Shown one piece after another: positions 34,763 through 46,842 of a stretch of DNA of 64,000 nt. The notes below the pieces were generated by a model. That model saw only the letters and a list, made by a program, of their open reading frames with translations. It ran no database searches and was not told the origin of the DNA. Each line of letters starts with the position of its first letter. Positions within the stretch are counted from its first letter, which is position 1. A program made the translations under genes and the position numbers. Source of the DNA: Dryomyza anilis. Lineage: Eukaryota > Arthropoda > Insecta > Diptera > Dryomyzidae. The stretch is taken from positions 70,500,367 through 70,564,366 of the forward strand of contig OX638133.1 in the NCBI GenBank assembly GCA_951804985.1, written 5' to 3'.

Positions 34763-36926
34763 CCACATTTTTTTTACAACACATCCCGTCGCAACGAGTG
34801 ATGCTTTGCACTATTCTCGGTACCTGCCCTCGTGCGGGCTACGAAACTAAAAACTGCAGCCCGCGCAGACGTGGAATGAGAAAATAGAGAAACATATCGC
34901 GCAAGTGCTATGGTATTTATTTCGCGGGGCAACTCCGTGCAACAGCGAAAACCGACTGCCCCGGGCAGCACGCGCATTTTTCACAGCCAGTAAATTTTAT
35001 TGGCACTGTTTTACTAGACTGCGCAATGTTTTAATAATTTTTATATAAAACTATTGATAATACAGACAAGTTTGGCAATACTCATATACACTTTTAATAG
35101 TTTTAAAGTTTTATTCTGGTTTATAAAAATTGTATCTTTTAATTGTTCGTTGAACAGAAAAATAAATTTAACATGAAATCTTAATCAACATTTTTATTCA
35201 AATACAAAAATTATTATGTGCAAAAATCTATTTTAATAAAAAAGCTACATGATAGGCTTCGAAAAATAATGTATATCCTCATTTATTACGAATTTTCTCA
35301 AAAATATTACTTAAATGGGATAAAGTGAGTACGCAGTCAAAATCAGCACCAGCAAATTATATAGAATTTATGTATGGAATGTACATGGGAAAAATCGTGT
35401 TAAGTAGTGTAGTAGGAATTAAAAAAATACATTTTGGTTTCCTCATTTTACAAACTATTAGAAAACTAATATGATTAGAAAAAAATACATACATTAATTA
35501 AAATCAATAAATAATAAATATAGAAATAACCATAAATTAATGAAATAAATAAATCAATTATTTCTTAATAGATACTTCCTAATTACAAGAAAACGTATTC
35601 CATAAAATAAGAATAATGTCCTTATTTCACGGAAACTTTTCATTAACGCTATTACAAGTTCAGTGTCCTCATTATTGAGAAACAATTTTATGAGTGCTCT
35701 ACAAACCATTTGACGATAATTTTGAGTACGATGATATAATGATAAATTTTCAATATTATAAAATATTTTGAAATGGAATTGTGTGTTCTTTAGATTTTTT
35801 GTAACAAAAAACAAAATTTCCCAAAAGTAAAGACCCGCAAATTATACTGTATGGCATAACAATTGAGGAAATCGTTAAATTATATTAAAAAAATTAGCTA
35901 AAAAAACAAAAATTTCAAGTTTAGGTACAAGCATTTTGAAAATTATTGGAATAAGTATTAGAGAATTTTTGAATATTTGATATTCAAATATTCTTAAAAA
36001 TTAACTAAAGCTTTTGTTAATATTTTAGAAAACTAAAAATTATTAATAACTTTCATTAAAACTGTTTTAAAAATATCCATAAAAATAAAAACTTTAAAGA
36101 TTTTCACGAACTAAATATTATTCAATTATCTTAGAGATCTACCAAACATATTTTTCAAAAATAAAAGTCTTTAGAAATTTTTAAGATTGCTCAAAAATAA
36201 ATTTTACTAATTATTAAAAAAGAAAAAAATAATTGTTTTATCCTATAATCTGCATGTTAATTCATTGTCATCTTTGAATAACAAATAAATAATAACAAAA
36301 ATTATATATTGAAAAATATATATATTTAATATAATAGAAATATATTAAAAAAAGACCAATAACAAATAGTGCACGATTAAAAAAATGATAAACTTGGCAG
36401 CATTGATCACGTTTTGGAACGACACGATAAACTAAAAATCGTTATGAATGAAAAATGGTGATTAAAAACAAATGTATATGTACTACATAGCGGTAAAGAA
36501 AACGAAATGCGCCATAAAATCGCATTATAAAAGTTTGTTCGTGTAATTTTTAATGAAAAGATAATAATGACAAAACAAAAAATAAAGAGCTGTTTGTCAT
36601 TAAAGAATTTTTAGAAGACTACTAAAATAAAATATAAATCTTTTCGAAGTCATCAAAATGTTAACATCAGGAAAGTATTTCATTGTGAAATATATCACAA
36701 TAAAAAATTTTAAATTAAACTATAAAATTTTAAAAATAGTATTTTGTTTTTGTTTATTTCATTATTAATTTTGTTCAGTTGCGTCGTTTTAACGACCTCA
36801 TTAAAATGAAGAATACATTTTAAAAATAGGACTCATTAAAAAAAAGGTCAAGTAATTTAGTAATTTATGGGAGTTTGTCTAAATTCGAAGACTAAACTAA
36901 ATTGTCAGTTTTTTTACCTTTTTAGC
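34763..36926. other. Intergenic with a GC-rich patch at its start
   Basis: 34763-34985 is GC-rich (CGTCGCAACGAGTG, GCAGCCCGCGCAGACGTGG, CTGCCCCGGGCAGCACGCGC) and continuous with 34180-34252 once the MITE is removed. Its nature is unknown: an old element or a promoter-like region. The rest is AT-rich with no gene recognised. Confidence 0.35.
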
Positions 36927-37036
36927 ATATTCACAGTTTCATGGTACAACAACAAATTGACGTTATTGTATCGTATATAAACTACATGGTGCGAGTACTA
37001 TATTAAAATACGACGAACTGTGAATACGCTAATTGT
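36927..37036 (+). mobile_element. Internally deleted 110-bp copy of the CGTATTCACAGTT MITE
   Basis: Both ends are present (CATATTCACAGTTTCATGG and ACGAACTGTGAATACGC) with only the CAACAACAAATTGACGTTAT region kept between them. Confidence 0.8.
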
Positions 37037-37227
37037 TATTCGGTAATTTGTCGTATTGTAGTCGGTAATCAGTTAATCATATGTTTGAAAATTATTTTAA
37101 ATTAAATAGTTAACACTGCATTAACGACAAATCCTTCTTCCAACCTCATGACAAATAAGTATTTTTCATATTTTTGAAAACCAAGTTAGATATCTGCATT
37201 AGTTTTTTATCTGAACATTCAGAGTCC

Positions 37228-37827
37228 GTAAATTGTATTTCGTCGTCGTTCAGTGAACAGTCACTAAGTTAAAAAATTTGGTATTGGGATAAATGCTTTT
37301 AAAGATATAATTACCGTACCAAATCAGAATGTTTTTGGATTCTAATAGTGCTAGGCTTGTAGTATAGACAACACATTCCGCTACAAAATGAAAAAAAAAA
37401 TAGTTTGAACAAAACACACGATCCTTTTTGGCTTCTTTTCTTTATCGTCCCATATAAAAAATAACAGTGCTCCAGTTTATTCAAATAATTGTATCTGATT
37501 TCAGTTTCAATTGGAGATGAATGAACTGTATAATACCTATCATTTATTTCAAAAATCGTTGAAATCAGACCATTTTTGTGGACTCGGCACCGTTTTAGTC
37601 ATATTTCGACGATTGCCGTTCAATGAAAAGTCACTAAGTCCCATTTAAACAGTAACAGCGCTCCAGTTTATCCAAATAATTGCATCGGATTTTAGTTTGA
37701 ATTGAAGATGAAATAAATGCATAATATCTATCATTAAAACCAAAAATCGTTGAAATCCGACCATTTTTGTGGACTCAGCACGGGTTTATTCAGATTTCGA
37801 CGATTCCCATTCATTGAAAAATCACTA
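37228..37827. repeat. Tandem duplication of about 190 bp, with a partial third unit
   Basis: Units 37446-37641 and 37642-37827 share ordered blocks: GCTCCAGTTTAT, CAAATAATTG, AAAATCGTTGAAATC, GACCATTTTTGTGGACTC, ATTTCGACGATT and GAAAA-TCACTAA. A further end block with TCGTTCAGTGAACAGTCACT at about 37245-37270 is a remnant of a preceding unit. This is a satellite-like dimer. Confidence 0.8.
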
Positions 37828-40800
37828 AATGTTTCAAGAAAACGCCCACAATGAATTTTAAAGTTTAAAGCCAACTTTAAAGATGAAATGACACATAGAA
37901 TAAAATGTCAAAAAATCAATTTTAATTTTAAAGCTGAGTATAAATTGTTTTTGATTATACATTGCTTTAAAATATTCAAATAAAAATTTCTTCAGTAGCA
38001 ATTTTTACATAGTAACTTATAAAACGCGCGTCTACAACCCCAACACAATACAAGCGCGAAATTTCCGGCTTTAAATGTTGCATAAATTTTAGCCATTAAC
38101 CCCGAGTAATGACGGAGACAAATGTTGTATGGGCTATTTGAACAAAAATCGAAAACATTGGCAAACGCGTCGCTAAAAATTTAAATAATTTTTTTATGAC
38201 ATGATTTTTTCCGCAACCATCAACATTTTTGACACTTCTTCTTAACAAAAGAAGTCTTCAACCGTTGGCTGTCACAGCAGCCAAGCGTTGTATTTTTTAT
38301 GGTGCAGTGTCAAAACCATATATTTTAACCCATAGTAATTTTAACAATTTGCCACTTAAGCAATAAAATATCTAAATACTTATGTATTTGTTTAAAAACA
38401 ATTATAATGGTTTTTATGGTAGGCAGTTTAAGTGGTAGATACTCGGTTTGAAAATATGTTGAAGAATCATCGAGCCACCGATCGACCCATTAAATGCATA
38501 TAATTGGTTTTGACTTAAAATCGTTATTTTGCCGATGAAGTGGTAAATTGTTGTACAAATAAATCACAACATTTGTTTGGACGCAAAAAAAGGGGCTTCA
38601 AATTGTGTCTGCATTTGAAATTCGATGCAGATGTTGGTTGCATTAAATCTACAAACCGTTTAAGAGATGATCTGCTACACCGACATGAAAAATGGTTTTA
38701 GAATCGATATACTGAAAAAAATAATTAATCACCACAAAAACTATAAACTTTATATATATTTTTGTTGTTATTAAAATGATAATTCAAATCATGTTTTATA
38801 CGCATCAATTTTGCAAAAGTTAATCATGATATCTAGACAAGAATCATAATGATTTGGTTTTTATTCATAATATATGATTAAGAAAAAATCAATTATTGTG
38901 ATTAACTGAATAAAATTATGCGTATGTTTACTCATGTTTATATATAATATATTCATAAGTCATGAGTAGTCTGGAATACATTTTATGATTTATTATTCAT
39001 AATTCATGATTAAAAAGTTATAAATTGTGCCAATTAGCCATAACCAAATATCCATAGCCAAATGGCCGTAGCCAAACAGCTGGAGCACACAGTTAGAAAA
39101 ACAAATCAAAATTATGCGGAACAAAGAGAAAAATATCGCATTTGAAAATATAATAAGTCAATTGGTAAGAAACATTAAATGGAAAATACATCACTTCAAT
39201 TTACTTGTCTTTTAAATTCCACATTTATTTTTAAATGACTTACGACTTCCAATGTGGTTTTTTCAAAACTGTCGTGAATTGCGTATTAAGAATATTAATA
39301 TTCAATATGAAACACAAGTGATGAATAAATAATCATAATTTTGCCTCTTATGATTAATAATAAAATTTGTAAAATTTATGATTATCATTATGATGATCAT
39401 AAAGGTCAAGAATATGGAAAAAAGGTCAAGAATATATAAAATTTTATATAAACTCATTCACATTTCTATGTTTTCCAATTCTCCGACTAAATTGAACGGA
39501 ATATTTTTGAAGGAATTTGAAATAAAATTCCCAATTTTTCACATTGCCGATCGCTATATTTTTAACCCACATTTATTGTCCAAGTTTCGAAATTTTGACG
39601 TTGGAGGAGTATTTTATATGAGAATAAATTTGTGGGAGTTTGCATTCATGATAGGGGAGTTAGGAATATTGTGCTTTCACATTATCACAAAATCTGATTT
39701 AGCTCAATGAGTTTAAGCCATAGAAAATAGTTTAAGATGTGAAATAATTTTATAAAAATCGACAAATCGTGAGAGTATTCACAGAAACAATATTATAAAA
39801 AACAAATTCATAATTTCATATAACAAATTTATAAAAATGGGTAATACTTGACTCTACACACGTTCGATATAGTTTACAGCTTTCTGAAACTTGTACAGAA
39901 AATATATTTACTATATCAGGTTTAATTTTGTGAAGATTAAAAACTAAATGATTTACTTGATTTATTAGTAATATATTTAAATATGTTAAATATGTAATTA
40001 TATTTCGATTCCAGTTATTCTCTTCTCATAGTAAATATGTGACGTGTGTTGTTAAATTGTGTGGGAAATATCGATTATAAAAACGTGAACTCACTCGTCA
40101 GGCTCAACTAGATATTAATTTATTAATTATAGGAACTAATTCCAAGAACTATTAAAATGTCTCTACAATATGAATGTAAACTCTAAATGAATTACTACTA
40201 ATTTTGAAATCGTTATATTTTAGAACTTTAAATTGAAATCGGAGTTGAAATAAATCCCTGAAAGAAATGTTCGCTGATGAAACCAAATTTTAATTTCTTT
40301 CATTAATTTCTTTTAATTTTTCACATTTTTCTGTACCATGTGATATTGTGTGATTATTGTGAGGTTTTGGTCTTATTTTCGACACCTGGTTTGCTCCATA
40401 CGCCGTTTATCGCTGAATGAAGTTTGCAATCGATTTTATATGATTTATATATAGATTTATGAATTTATAATATTTCAACTTCTACATCAGCTATTTCAAT
40501 GTTAATTTCACAACTTTTAATTTTATAAATTTAGATGTATTTTAGGTAAAGGTGAATTTCTGTTTAAATTATATTGAGTTAATTTTGAGATTATGAAAAT
40601 TAATGTAAAAACTCTAAACCGAAATAATTATGTATGGAGCAAACCAATTCTCAGGAAGTAAATTTATTAATAAATTGTAAAAAAAACTGTTTGTAAATAA
40701 TAAAATTACTACGTTTTATGAATTATGAATTTTTAATGAGTTTTCAATTCTGGAATATTTGTCCGATTTTCGAGTGATATATAACAATATAAGATTTTTC

Positions 40801-40899
40801 TGTACTGTGGGATTTTGTGTTATTTAGCTCAATGTGAAAAAAGTCTCACGTGTGATTTCGTGCGTCACGTAGTAATTATTTCGTGTAATTTTGGGTTGG
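37828..40899. other. Intergenic, no gene recognised
   Basis: 38000-38660 is less AT-rich than its surroundings but shows no exon. The open frame at 39378-39710 (110 codons) has AT-driven composition and no domain. Confidence 0.35.
39036..39079. repeat. Three tandem units of 14 bp
   Basis: The units are CCATAACCAAATAT, CCATAGCCAAATGG and CCGTAGCCAAACAG. Confidence 0.8.
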
Positions 40900-41220
40900 C
40901 AACCTTGCGCTGAAATAAACAGGGAGAATTTGTAGACTCGACTCTGGAAACATCTTGTTGTTTTTGACGAGGGAATTGAGAAATTAGACAAAACTTCACG
41001 TTGAAAATCATCTCGATGGGCGGGCTTGGTCGCATTGGTCGCATTGGTCCAGACTATCACGCAGGTAGGTTAGTCCATCAAGGAACACTGGCTTTGAGAA
41101 TTGGTAACTTTTCCGTCCATCTTGGCGCGATGATAAAGGTGAAGGTGGGCCGAACACGGACGATTATTAAGTTGGACGCTTTAAGTTGCGAAGTCGACGC
41201 TCCACGAGGAAGGTGATACA
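40900..41220. other. GC-richer island of unknown nature
   Basis: This stretch contrasts with its AT-rich flanks. It includes a short repeat GGTCGCATTGGTCGCATTGG near 41029 and an open plus-strand frame 41001-41216 with no recognised domain. It could be a remnant of an exon, an LTR or a regulatory region. Confidence 0.3.
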
Positions 41221-41339
41221 TTTTTGATACATGCGGTGAAGACATGTCGAGATATTCAATTCAAAAAATTAATTTCTACACAGTATGCCATTCGTATCGA
41301 AATCGTTAGGAGATCAATGTGAAAAAAGGAGAAATCACA

Positions 41340-41369
41340 CGATATCGGTACTTTCTCGTACCGATATCG
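41340..41369. repeat. 11-bp perfect inverted repeat, GATATC core
   Basis: CGATATCGGTA and TACCGATATCG are separated by the 8-base loop CTTTCTCG. It belongs to a GATATCG-rich repeat interrupted by the element that follows. Confidence 0.8.
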
Positions 41370-41468
41370 AGCGTCCAATTTGTACTACATGGTAGGTAGA
41401 TATTGATGCGTTTTGTCGGAGTTTTCTCGGTACGAGAAATTTTTTGAAATCGGAACGATATCAATGAA

Positions 41469-42033
41469 AGTTGGGAAGGTTAGATCACATGGGAAATTTA
41501 AAATTTGGTGTTATTATGATAGTTAGTATTATCAAAATTATAGGCGGTCTAAGCCGACTATAAATACCCTTCACATGTGTGGTTGCCATTCAAAGTGGTA
41601 TATTGGTCACCAGGTATACGACTCCTGAAAATAATTACAAACTTGGAACCACAAGTCGTATCGGCGGAAAATATTATTTTCATGTATTTGAGCATGATTT
41701 CAATACATATTTGACCAAAAAAATTTACCTAAGCACGTATACAGTAAAATTGATCTGTAGATGTAAATTTAATATGAGGTATTTTTGAATATAAATGGTC
41801 AGATCACAGGTCTCAATTTTTTCGTACATTCAGCGTAGGTATATAAGTAATCTAAATTATAAGTTTCATTTATCTAACTCTTCAATTGTTTAAGTAGTAG
41901 GGATTTCAACAGACAGACGGACGGACAGACAGACAGACGGTCATCGCTAAATCGACTCAGGAGATGATTCCTTCTGGGTGTTACAAATGGCGTACTAAAC
42001 TGAATATACCCTTCACTCTTAGTGTAGGGTATA
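41469..42033 (-). mobile_element. TATACCCTACAC repeat family, near full-length copy
   Basis: Reversed, it opens TATACCCTACACTAAGAGTG and has GTAACACCCAGAAGGAATCA, the GTCCGTCTGTCTGTC run, CATATTTGTG-GTAGGG-like terminal motifs, the paired GCCGACTATAA and the tail ATCTAACCTTCCCAA. GATATCG-rich DNA on both sides suggests insertion into an older repeat. Confidence 0.85.
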
Positions 42034-42980
42034 AAAATGATCAAAGTTCGATATTGCTTCGAAAAATATTACGATATCGATGCGATAAATGTTTATATAT
42101 CGTATCTTGTCAAAGAATTTGAATGTACGAGAAATTATATAAATTAGAATCGATAAAGCAACGATATCGAACTTTTTTCTCGAAGATTTTCGATAATAAT
42201 TCGAGGAATCGGAGGTCTCCGAGATATTTCCGATAATTTTTGATATTGTGTTCTTTCTAAAAATTAACTTGAGCCAAACCTCTAATAATTAGCTCTTTAA
42301 TTCCATACTTAGATCTATAAATCAGTGCACTACTCAAAACGAATTTCCCTACAGATATCCACACATCAATTCTATATAATTCTTATGTGCTGATTCGAAT
42401 TGAATACTCAGTTTTTTATCCTATTATCTAGCGTATTGAAGAAAATTGAATTTGAAATTTTAGGTCAGATAAGAAACGTTTTTAATAGTTTTATTATTGA
42501 TTATATCGATATCAGCCTTTAAAACATATTTTTTTTTTAAATATCCTCTGTTTCGTAATTGTTTTAGTGAAAAACTGATAGTGGAATCTCGAATTTTTAA
42601 ATACTAATATTCTCTAAAATTTATTAATTGCTTTTGGTAAATTCGAAATATTATTGTGACGTGCTCAAAATTCAGAAAATCTACCAAATATTTGACTATT
42701 TCCCAAAAATTATCAGATATATTTTCTCCAGGTGAAAAATATTTATTTAAAGCTGCACAAGATGCCAACTCGCTGGCGGATACTTGGCACGATCGTTGCG
42801 ATTAAGACACGATCAGCATGATTTAAAAGTTTTTGTTGCGGCTCTGGCAACGTGATCATGATCATGGGGATTAAGATGCAGAAGATGATGAAGTTATTAC
42901 TTTTTATAACAATACAACCACTACTATAACGTGAAAAATCACAACAATAGCTTGAAAATAATAACGAATAATCAACGATT
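42034..42980. other. GATATCG-rich repeat remnant and upstream DNA
   Basis: 42040-42250 continues the GATATCG-rich repeat. 42760-42880 carries CACGATC, GATCATGATCATGGGG and GGATTAAGATG words. No exon is supported. Confidence 0.35.
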
Positions 42981-43690
42981 ACTCAAAGCACTGAACGCAG
43001 AGGCTGGAGCCGCAATTAAAACGTCACCAGCGCAAATACGGCGGCAACTTGTCAGCCATCAGTCTGACGTTTCGCGCCCCCCGCAAAACGAGGCTCAAAC
43101 TCAAACAGCTTGGGTGTCGTCGCCATCGCCGTCGTCGTCGTAGTCGCTGTTGAAGTCGTCGCTGGTAAATTCAAGTATATCGAAGAAGCTCGGCTTTAAT
43201 AAAAGTTTACATTTCGAGCGGTACAGACGTTCTTCGCACGTTTCCTCCTGGCCACAGTGGATCGCGTTTAAATGTGGTTCGAATTCGCATTGAATTTAGT
43301 TTTGTAATTTTTTTGTTCGTCTCATTAGCGACGTCTCGTCGTTGACGGTGTCACAATTCCGCCGGTACCAATAGAACCGCGTAGGCGTCTAAAAAATTAA
43401 AAACAAAACTAAAAAAAAAACAAAGAAGTTGATTTTCCAAAAGGGTGTTAATTTATTATTCTACATTTGATACATTTTATAATCATTACGTCGTTGTTTT
43501 TTTTGCTGTGCATGTGCAATAAAAAGATTTGAAATTCAAATTGATATTTTTGTAACGTACTTTACAACAGCGACACATGGTGTGAAATCGCGAATTAAAA
43601 AGTGACAAAAAAAAAAATTATAATTCAACATCTACGAAAAAATAAAATTCTTTAAACTTTTTAACTTTTACAACATTAAATTTTTACAAA
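42981..43690 (+). promoter_or_regulatory. Presumed promoter and 5' UTR of the secreted/membrane protein gene
   Basis: GC content rises sharply at about 42990-43390. A TCAGTC initiator match lies at 43059-43064 (A at 43061). The sequence then runs as GC-rich and A-rich 5' UTR-like DNA to the ATG at 43691. Short upstream ATGs exist, for example at about 43273. I see no TATA box or clear downstream element, so the start is tentative. Confidence 0.4.
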
Positions 43691-43802
43691 ATGCGACCCA
43701 CATTCAGCATGCGAACCCTTTGGATATTAGCCGTCTCTGCAGTGACCGTTACGCTTTTGTGTCCCAGCGGAACAACGGTTTATGGCGCACCCGCGACTCT
43801 TG
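43691..43802 (+). CDS. First coding exon of an unidentified secreted or membrane protein
   Basis: The ATG lies in good context (ACAAAATGC). It encodes MRPTFSMRTLWILAVSAV, then TVTLLCPSGTTVYGAPATL: a short basic start, a hydrophobic core of about 16 residues and a small-residue cleavage region around YGA, as in a signal peptide. A splice donor G/GTATAA follows at 43802/43803, leaving phase 1. If the donor were not used the frame would stop at 43858 after 55 residues. No matching second exon is found in the remaining 20 kb, so the gene probably continues past the right edge, behind a long first intron. Long first introns after a signal-peptide exon are common in fly genes for secreted and adhesion proteins. 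I do not recognise the protein. Confidence 0.55.
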
Positions 43803-44123
43803 GTATAAATACCCATAGTATTTGGCAGTGTTCTTCTCCCTTCTCTAAAAATCTTTAAAATTTTGCTTTGTAAAAAACTTTTATCTTTTTATTAATTTAA
43901 AATAATTTATCATCAGTATTTACTAATTTCTTTGTTTTCATCTTCATTGTTTTTACTAACTGTTTAATAATTTTCTTTAGATATTTTTCATTATTATTTT
44001 GTATTTATTCTTCTATTAAATTAATTAATTAAAAAGTATTGTCAGCTATTCTTTTTCTAAAGTACTTTGTTTAAATTTTTTATATTCAAATTCATTTCCA
44101 AACTATTGTCGTCCGTTAGTATA

Positions 44124-44398
44124 CAGATAAAAATAATCGACGTAAATATAGCTGACAGTTTGTACGTCAATGCAGCAAAATAATAAGTCGGCGCAGTTTC
44201 AGAAATTGTATTTACTAAAACTGCGCCGACTAAATTATTTGCTGCATTGACGTACAAATATTCATATCAGCGAACGCAATTGCTTATATAACGAAGAATA
44301 GTAAATGTTTTCATTAAATTAGTGAATTGCATTGCTGGATTGATTAATGAATACAATTAATATCAGTTGCTATATTTACGTCGATTATTTTTTCTATG
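44124..44398. mobile_element. 275-bp MITE with TA duplication and an internal hairpin
   Basis: TA-flanked ends read CAGATAAAAATAATCGACG and CGTCGATTATTTTTTCTATG, and the inverted repeats extend through TAAATATAGC. Inside, 44159-44199 and 44217-44258 pair almost completely around a 17-nt loop, with arms containing GTACGTCAATGCAGCAAA and GTCGGCGCAGTTT. A diverged relative lies at 61240-61500. It sits in the presumed first intron of the gene at 43691. Confidence 0.8.
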
Positions 44399-46553
44399 TA
44401 CACAATAATTCAACGTATATATTTAAAATGTCTCGAAAATGCGGTTCAAAGACTTACAAAAAAAAGGTATTTCAAAACTCACCAGGATTAATCAATTTAA
44501 TATTTTCAATTTTGAGACTTCATATTACTCTCGGGCATGTTGAACATTCGTTCGAAACTTGAATTGATTTTTAAAACGTTTATTTACAAAATTTATGTAA
44601 AATTCGAGCGGTATTGGATCAAATTTTACAATTTCCAATTTATTTTGTAGAAATACAACAGATACAAATAGTTGTAGTACTACAAAATAGTTTAAATTCC
44701 ATTTTAATAATTACATGATATATTATTTTATAAATATACTGTACTCCCAGATGATGTCCTGATCATGTTCGTCATGTAATTGATCGGGTTACCGTAAAAG
44801 AAATTTGCCCTATTAGGGTATACATGATCATGGCCAGCTCATTTTGATAATGTAAACGGTCGGGTTGTGACAAGGCAAAAATACAATTATCAGTTTCCGA
44901 TCATAACTTTAGTACATTTTCAACTAGGTATGGAAAAAATAAAATTTCCCATATGACCCTATTAAAATACCTACAGTAGCAACAAAAGTTTGCTAAAAAA
45001 TCTAAAATGTTTGCTGAAAAGAACAAAGCGCCTGATTTCGCTGAAACAGCAAATAACAGTTTGCTGTTTAAGCAAAGTGCTATTAGAGCAGACAATTTTA
45101 GCTGTTTTAACTATTTTGCTGTTAACTACAATTCATATAAACAAATAAAAAATATATATTTTTTTGTATTTTATTATTTTTTTTATTTCTTATATACTTT
45201 TACTTTTTAATATATAATATTATTATTTTTCTTATACATATCGTCGTTGTAGAATGAAAAGTCACCAAATATATTTTTATGATAAATTTAAATTTCGAGT
45301 TTGTTGATTAATATTATAAAAAGTAATTGATATATATTTTTAAAGTTGAAATATCAGATATATAAAGATTATTGTAAATGAATATTTGGCATTTTTTTTT
45401 AACTCCCCTTCATTTTTATTTTTATTTTACCTTCTACCTTCATTTCACTCTTGCATGCGTGCATTCTTATTACACAGAATAAATATCTGTTTTAAATAAA
45501 TATGTTGTCGAATAAGAGTCTACGAATTATAGACGTATTAGCTGCAGCGTCTCGTGACTATGGCGCCATCTAGTGCATGTTACTTACACTAGACATATGC
45601 AGACCAGTGACACTGGCACGATCTTGATCACTAGTAGAACTAAGATTCCTAGCAAACCGTTCGCTATTGCAAATAAAAGTATGCTGAAAATGCAACTTAA
45701 AGTTTGCTAAAATTTAGCATACAGAGTTTGCTATTAATAGCAGACTTTTTATTTTCAGGGGACTTACCAAAAGTTTTAAGATATACATTGTGACAAAACT
45801 AAACCAACTTTCCTGCTCACTCTTCATCTTCATTTTTGCATTCAAAATTAATATTAGGAAATTTTGGGATTTGGAAGATTTTCTAGTATAATAATTAGAG
45901 AGTGGATTTATATGCAAAATGATATTCCGAAAATATGCAAAAAATATGAAGCTTTTTTATATTAAAATATGAGTAAAAATATGTAAAAATATATTTGTTC
46001 CTCATAATTTAGAAATAAAATCAGTTTTTCCTTAACCTTTAACACATATTATGAATAAAAAAGAACATTAATCTAAGAAAACAAAAATTATTTATTTTTA
46101 GTCATATTCAATCTATTTTCTAATTTTTCGACAGTAAACCATTCATATGAATATATGTGCAAAAAACGATCGGTCAATATCACAAGACATTATAGGATGA
46201 TGGATTCAAGGAAGCAATTATGAAATTTGTTTTGAATATTACGAGATACCGAATATTTATTCGATCTATGTATATTTATGCTAGTTTATACACTGATATT
46301 GTCAGTTCTAACTCCGATATTGCCAGTTTTAATGTGTATAAGTTTCATATCGAAATTCTTTAAAATTTAGAATCAATATAAATATATTAGACTGACAATG
46401 GCTTTGTATTAAACAATTGCCAAAGAATTTGATTGCAAGTGACAACTACTAAAAATGTTTTATTGGATAAGAAAATCGATATGAAGAATTTGCAGTGAAA
46501 TCCGAATTATGAAGATCGAAGCCACTTTGAGAATAAATGGAGGTATATGGTTA
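44399..46553. other. Presumed intronic DNA, no exon recognised
   Basis: AT-rich DNA. A patch at 44740-44880 has repeated TGATCATG and GATCGGG words, and 45540-45640 is GC-richer (GCGTCTCGTGACTATGGCGC). Neither shows coding structure. Confidence 0.35.
45248..45402. mobile_element. Truncated copy of the 26845 MITE
   Basis: It opens TAGAATGAAAAGTCACCAAA and keeps the shared interior (TTTCGAGTTTGTTGATTAAT, AAAAGTAATTGATAT) but lacks the closing TTTGGTGAC end. Confidence 0.7.
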
Positions 46554-46842
46554 GCCGCGGTAGCTCAGTGGTTAGTGTGTTGGACTGCGAGCCGAAAGGT
46601 CCCCGGCCTGGACTGGGGCTTTTTATAGAAACATTTTTCTATACCGCGCTACCTCTCAGCAGTAAATGGCAGACCTACGAGAGTAAAACATTGCCTATGA
46701 AAAGCTCTATCCCGCCGTTCGGATTCGGCAATAAACTATAGGTCCCACCACTTTGTGTACAAATATAACCCGCACAGCTCAAAATGGTGAGAGAGCTCGG
46801 CCTAAGTTCTTATAGGACTGTAGTGCCAAACTATTATTATTA
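46554..46842 (+). mobile_element. tRNA-derived SINE, copy lacking its B box
   Basis: The head GCCGCGGTAGCTCAGTGGTT retains the A-box region and GGACTGCGAGCCGAAAGG. A short deletion removes the TTCAAG of the B box seen in the copy at 50088. The body has ATACCGCGCTACCTCTCAGC, CCTACGAGAGTAAAAC, TGGTGAGAGAGCTCGGCCTA and an (ATT)n tail. Confidence 0.9.

Noticed and set aside
35554..35814. 86-codon minus frame with a helical-looking segment (LIKLFLNNEDTELVIALMKS)
   Set aside because: The segment looks protein-like, but it is short, isolated in AT-rich DNA and without splice sites in phase. I could not tie it to any family.
39378..39710. 110-codon plus-strand frame
   Set aside because: The composition is driven by AT-rich codons, no domain is seen, and a MITE-like ATGATTAATAAT region lies directly upstream.
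46554..46625. Functional tRNA gene
   Set aside because: The head is tRNA-like but cannot fold into a proper anticodon arm, lacks its B box here, and is followed by a SINE body shared with other copies.
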